From NCBI GenBank assembly GCA_048939595.1, contig JBHLPI010000022.1, positions 1 through 30,576 of the forward strand: a stretch of DNA of 30,576 nt, read 5' to 3'. This DNA is from Hermodarchaeum sp048939595. GTDB taxonomy: Archaea; Asgardarchaeota; Hermodarchaeia; Hermodarchaeales; Hermodarchaeaceae. This document shows positions 30,175-30,576 of the stretch, in pieces. A model generated the notes under the pieces. It made no database searches. It saw nothing but the letters and a program-made list of their open reading frames with translations, and had not been told where the DNA came from. The translations under genes were made by a program, and so were the position numbers. The number at the start of each line of letters is the position of its first letter. Positions within the stretch are counted from its first letter, which is position 1.

Positions 30175-30576
30175 TTAACAGGTTTGTCTAAGGGGTAAGA
30201 GAACCTGATAAGGATCTGTATGAATTACAATTTTGCCATTTTCTTCAAAGGCCGCTAGACTGTACTCGAGCCCTATTTGTGAAACCGATTTTACGCTAAG
30301 TTGAGGTAAATAAACGAGAGAAAATCTAAAGTCCCGAGTCTGATGAGAGGAGATTGTTGCCTTCTTGACTTGTCTTAGAGCTGTACTCTCCTCGTTAATA
30401 CGGTCTTGCCCTATTGTCCTGACCGTTTTTAAGTGGAACTGGAGAAGGGGCGAGAGTGATTCTACTCTGAGAAAAACAACTAACTTCTTCAGGGTATTGC
30501 TGCTTACCTGAAACAAGAGAGAGAATCCTCGTTTCCGCTTCGAAGAAGCGATTAATCGAAACCGGGGTATCGTTAT
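30175..30576 (-). CDS. Unidentified protein, N terminus beyond right edge
   Basis: The frame is open from the window edge to TGA-type stop at 30175-30177, giving 133 codons of a longer gene; a TTG at 30516 is probably internal. Rich in beta strands (KKLVVFLRVESLSPLLQF, RDFRFSLVYLPQL, QIGLEYSLAAFEENGKIVI). The end, L-x-x-S-V-x-S-x-x-GLEYSLAAF, recalls the C-terminal sheet of arrestin/Vps26-like folds, but that is a weak impression. No membrane segment or signal is visible. Only the 3' part can be judged. Confidence 0.45.
   Translation of the reverse strand: MTIPRFRLIASSKRKRGFSLLFQVSSNTLKKLVVFLRVESLSPLLQFHLKTVRTIGQDRINEESTALRQVKKATISSHQTRDFRFSLVYLPQLSVKSVSQIGLEYSLAAFEENGKIVIHTDPYQVLLPLRQTC

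Overview
The window reads as the chromosome of an archaeon, most likely an Asgard archaeon. Archaeal hallmarks are the GatD/GatE tRNA-dependent amidotransferase pair, two TFB (TFIIB-like) factors, an archaeal-type short triosephosphate isomerase, RIO1 kinase, and TATA-like boxes about 25 nt ahead of many starts. The Asgard signal is a protein at 11507-11836 whose second half matches eukaryotic ribosomal protein eL22. This protein is absent from most archaea but has been reported from Lokiarchaeota. A small GTPase with a nearby Roadblock/LC7 protein and two isoprenylcysteine-methyltransferase-like membrane enzymes fit the same picture. I cannot fix the class; a Thorarchaeia- or Heimdallarchaeia-like genome is a guess.

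Layout. 1-1366: the 3' part of an inorganic pyrophosphatase gene, a methyltransferase-like membrane protein, tRNA-Arg(TCT) and a ubiquitin-like sulfur-carrier/SAMP protein ending in GG. 1719-8718: a secreted, membrane-anchored and potentially heavily glycosylated protein, gatD-gatE, a VIT-like membrane protein and glycyl-tRNA synthetase. 8841-11145: a Pro/Glu-repeat protein facing a minus-strand cluster of GTPase, thioredoxin and Roadblock protein. 11146-14642: a candidate structured RNA, the eL22 homologue, a DUF2085 membrane protein, a dead Nudix-like protein, a possible SCP2-like protein, a small unknown gene and tpiA. 14795-16305: MscL-like and MscS-like mechanosensitive channels side by side. 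16354-19474: a DUF6125 protein and two tandem TFB paralogues with shared and unusual upstream sequence. 19475-21541: a membrane protein with a zinc-ribbon tail, a decayed IS200/IS605-type TnpB gene and a leader region with a possible 27-codon gene. 21542-25239: RIO1 kinase, an FdhD-like protein, poorly coding DNA, an iron-sulfur flavoprotein and a second ICMT-like protein. 25394-29348: a histidine-degradation operon, hutU-ftcD-hutI, converting urocanate to glutamate. 29349-30576: a Cys/Trp-rich secreted protein and an unidentified gene cut by the right edge.

Genes are tightly packed. Several convergent pairs abut or overlap by up to 4 bp (pyrophosphatase/methyltransferase, Nudix-like/SCP2-like, RIO1/FdhD), so the gaps longer than 300 bp stand out. 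Non-ATG starts (GTG, TTG) are common.

The best candidates for something new are the GTPase-thioredoxin-Roadblock cluster with the Pro/Glu-repeat protein opposite it, the regulation of the duplicated TFB genes, and the possible non-coding RNA at about 11.3-11.43 kb. No complete undescribed system can be proven from sequence reading alone.
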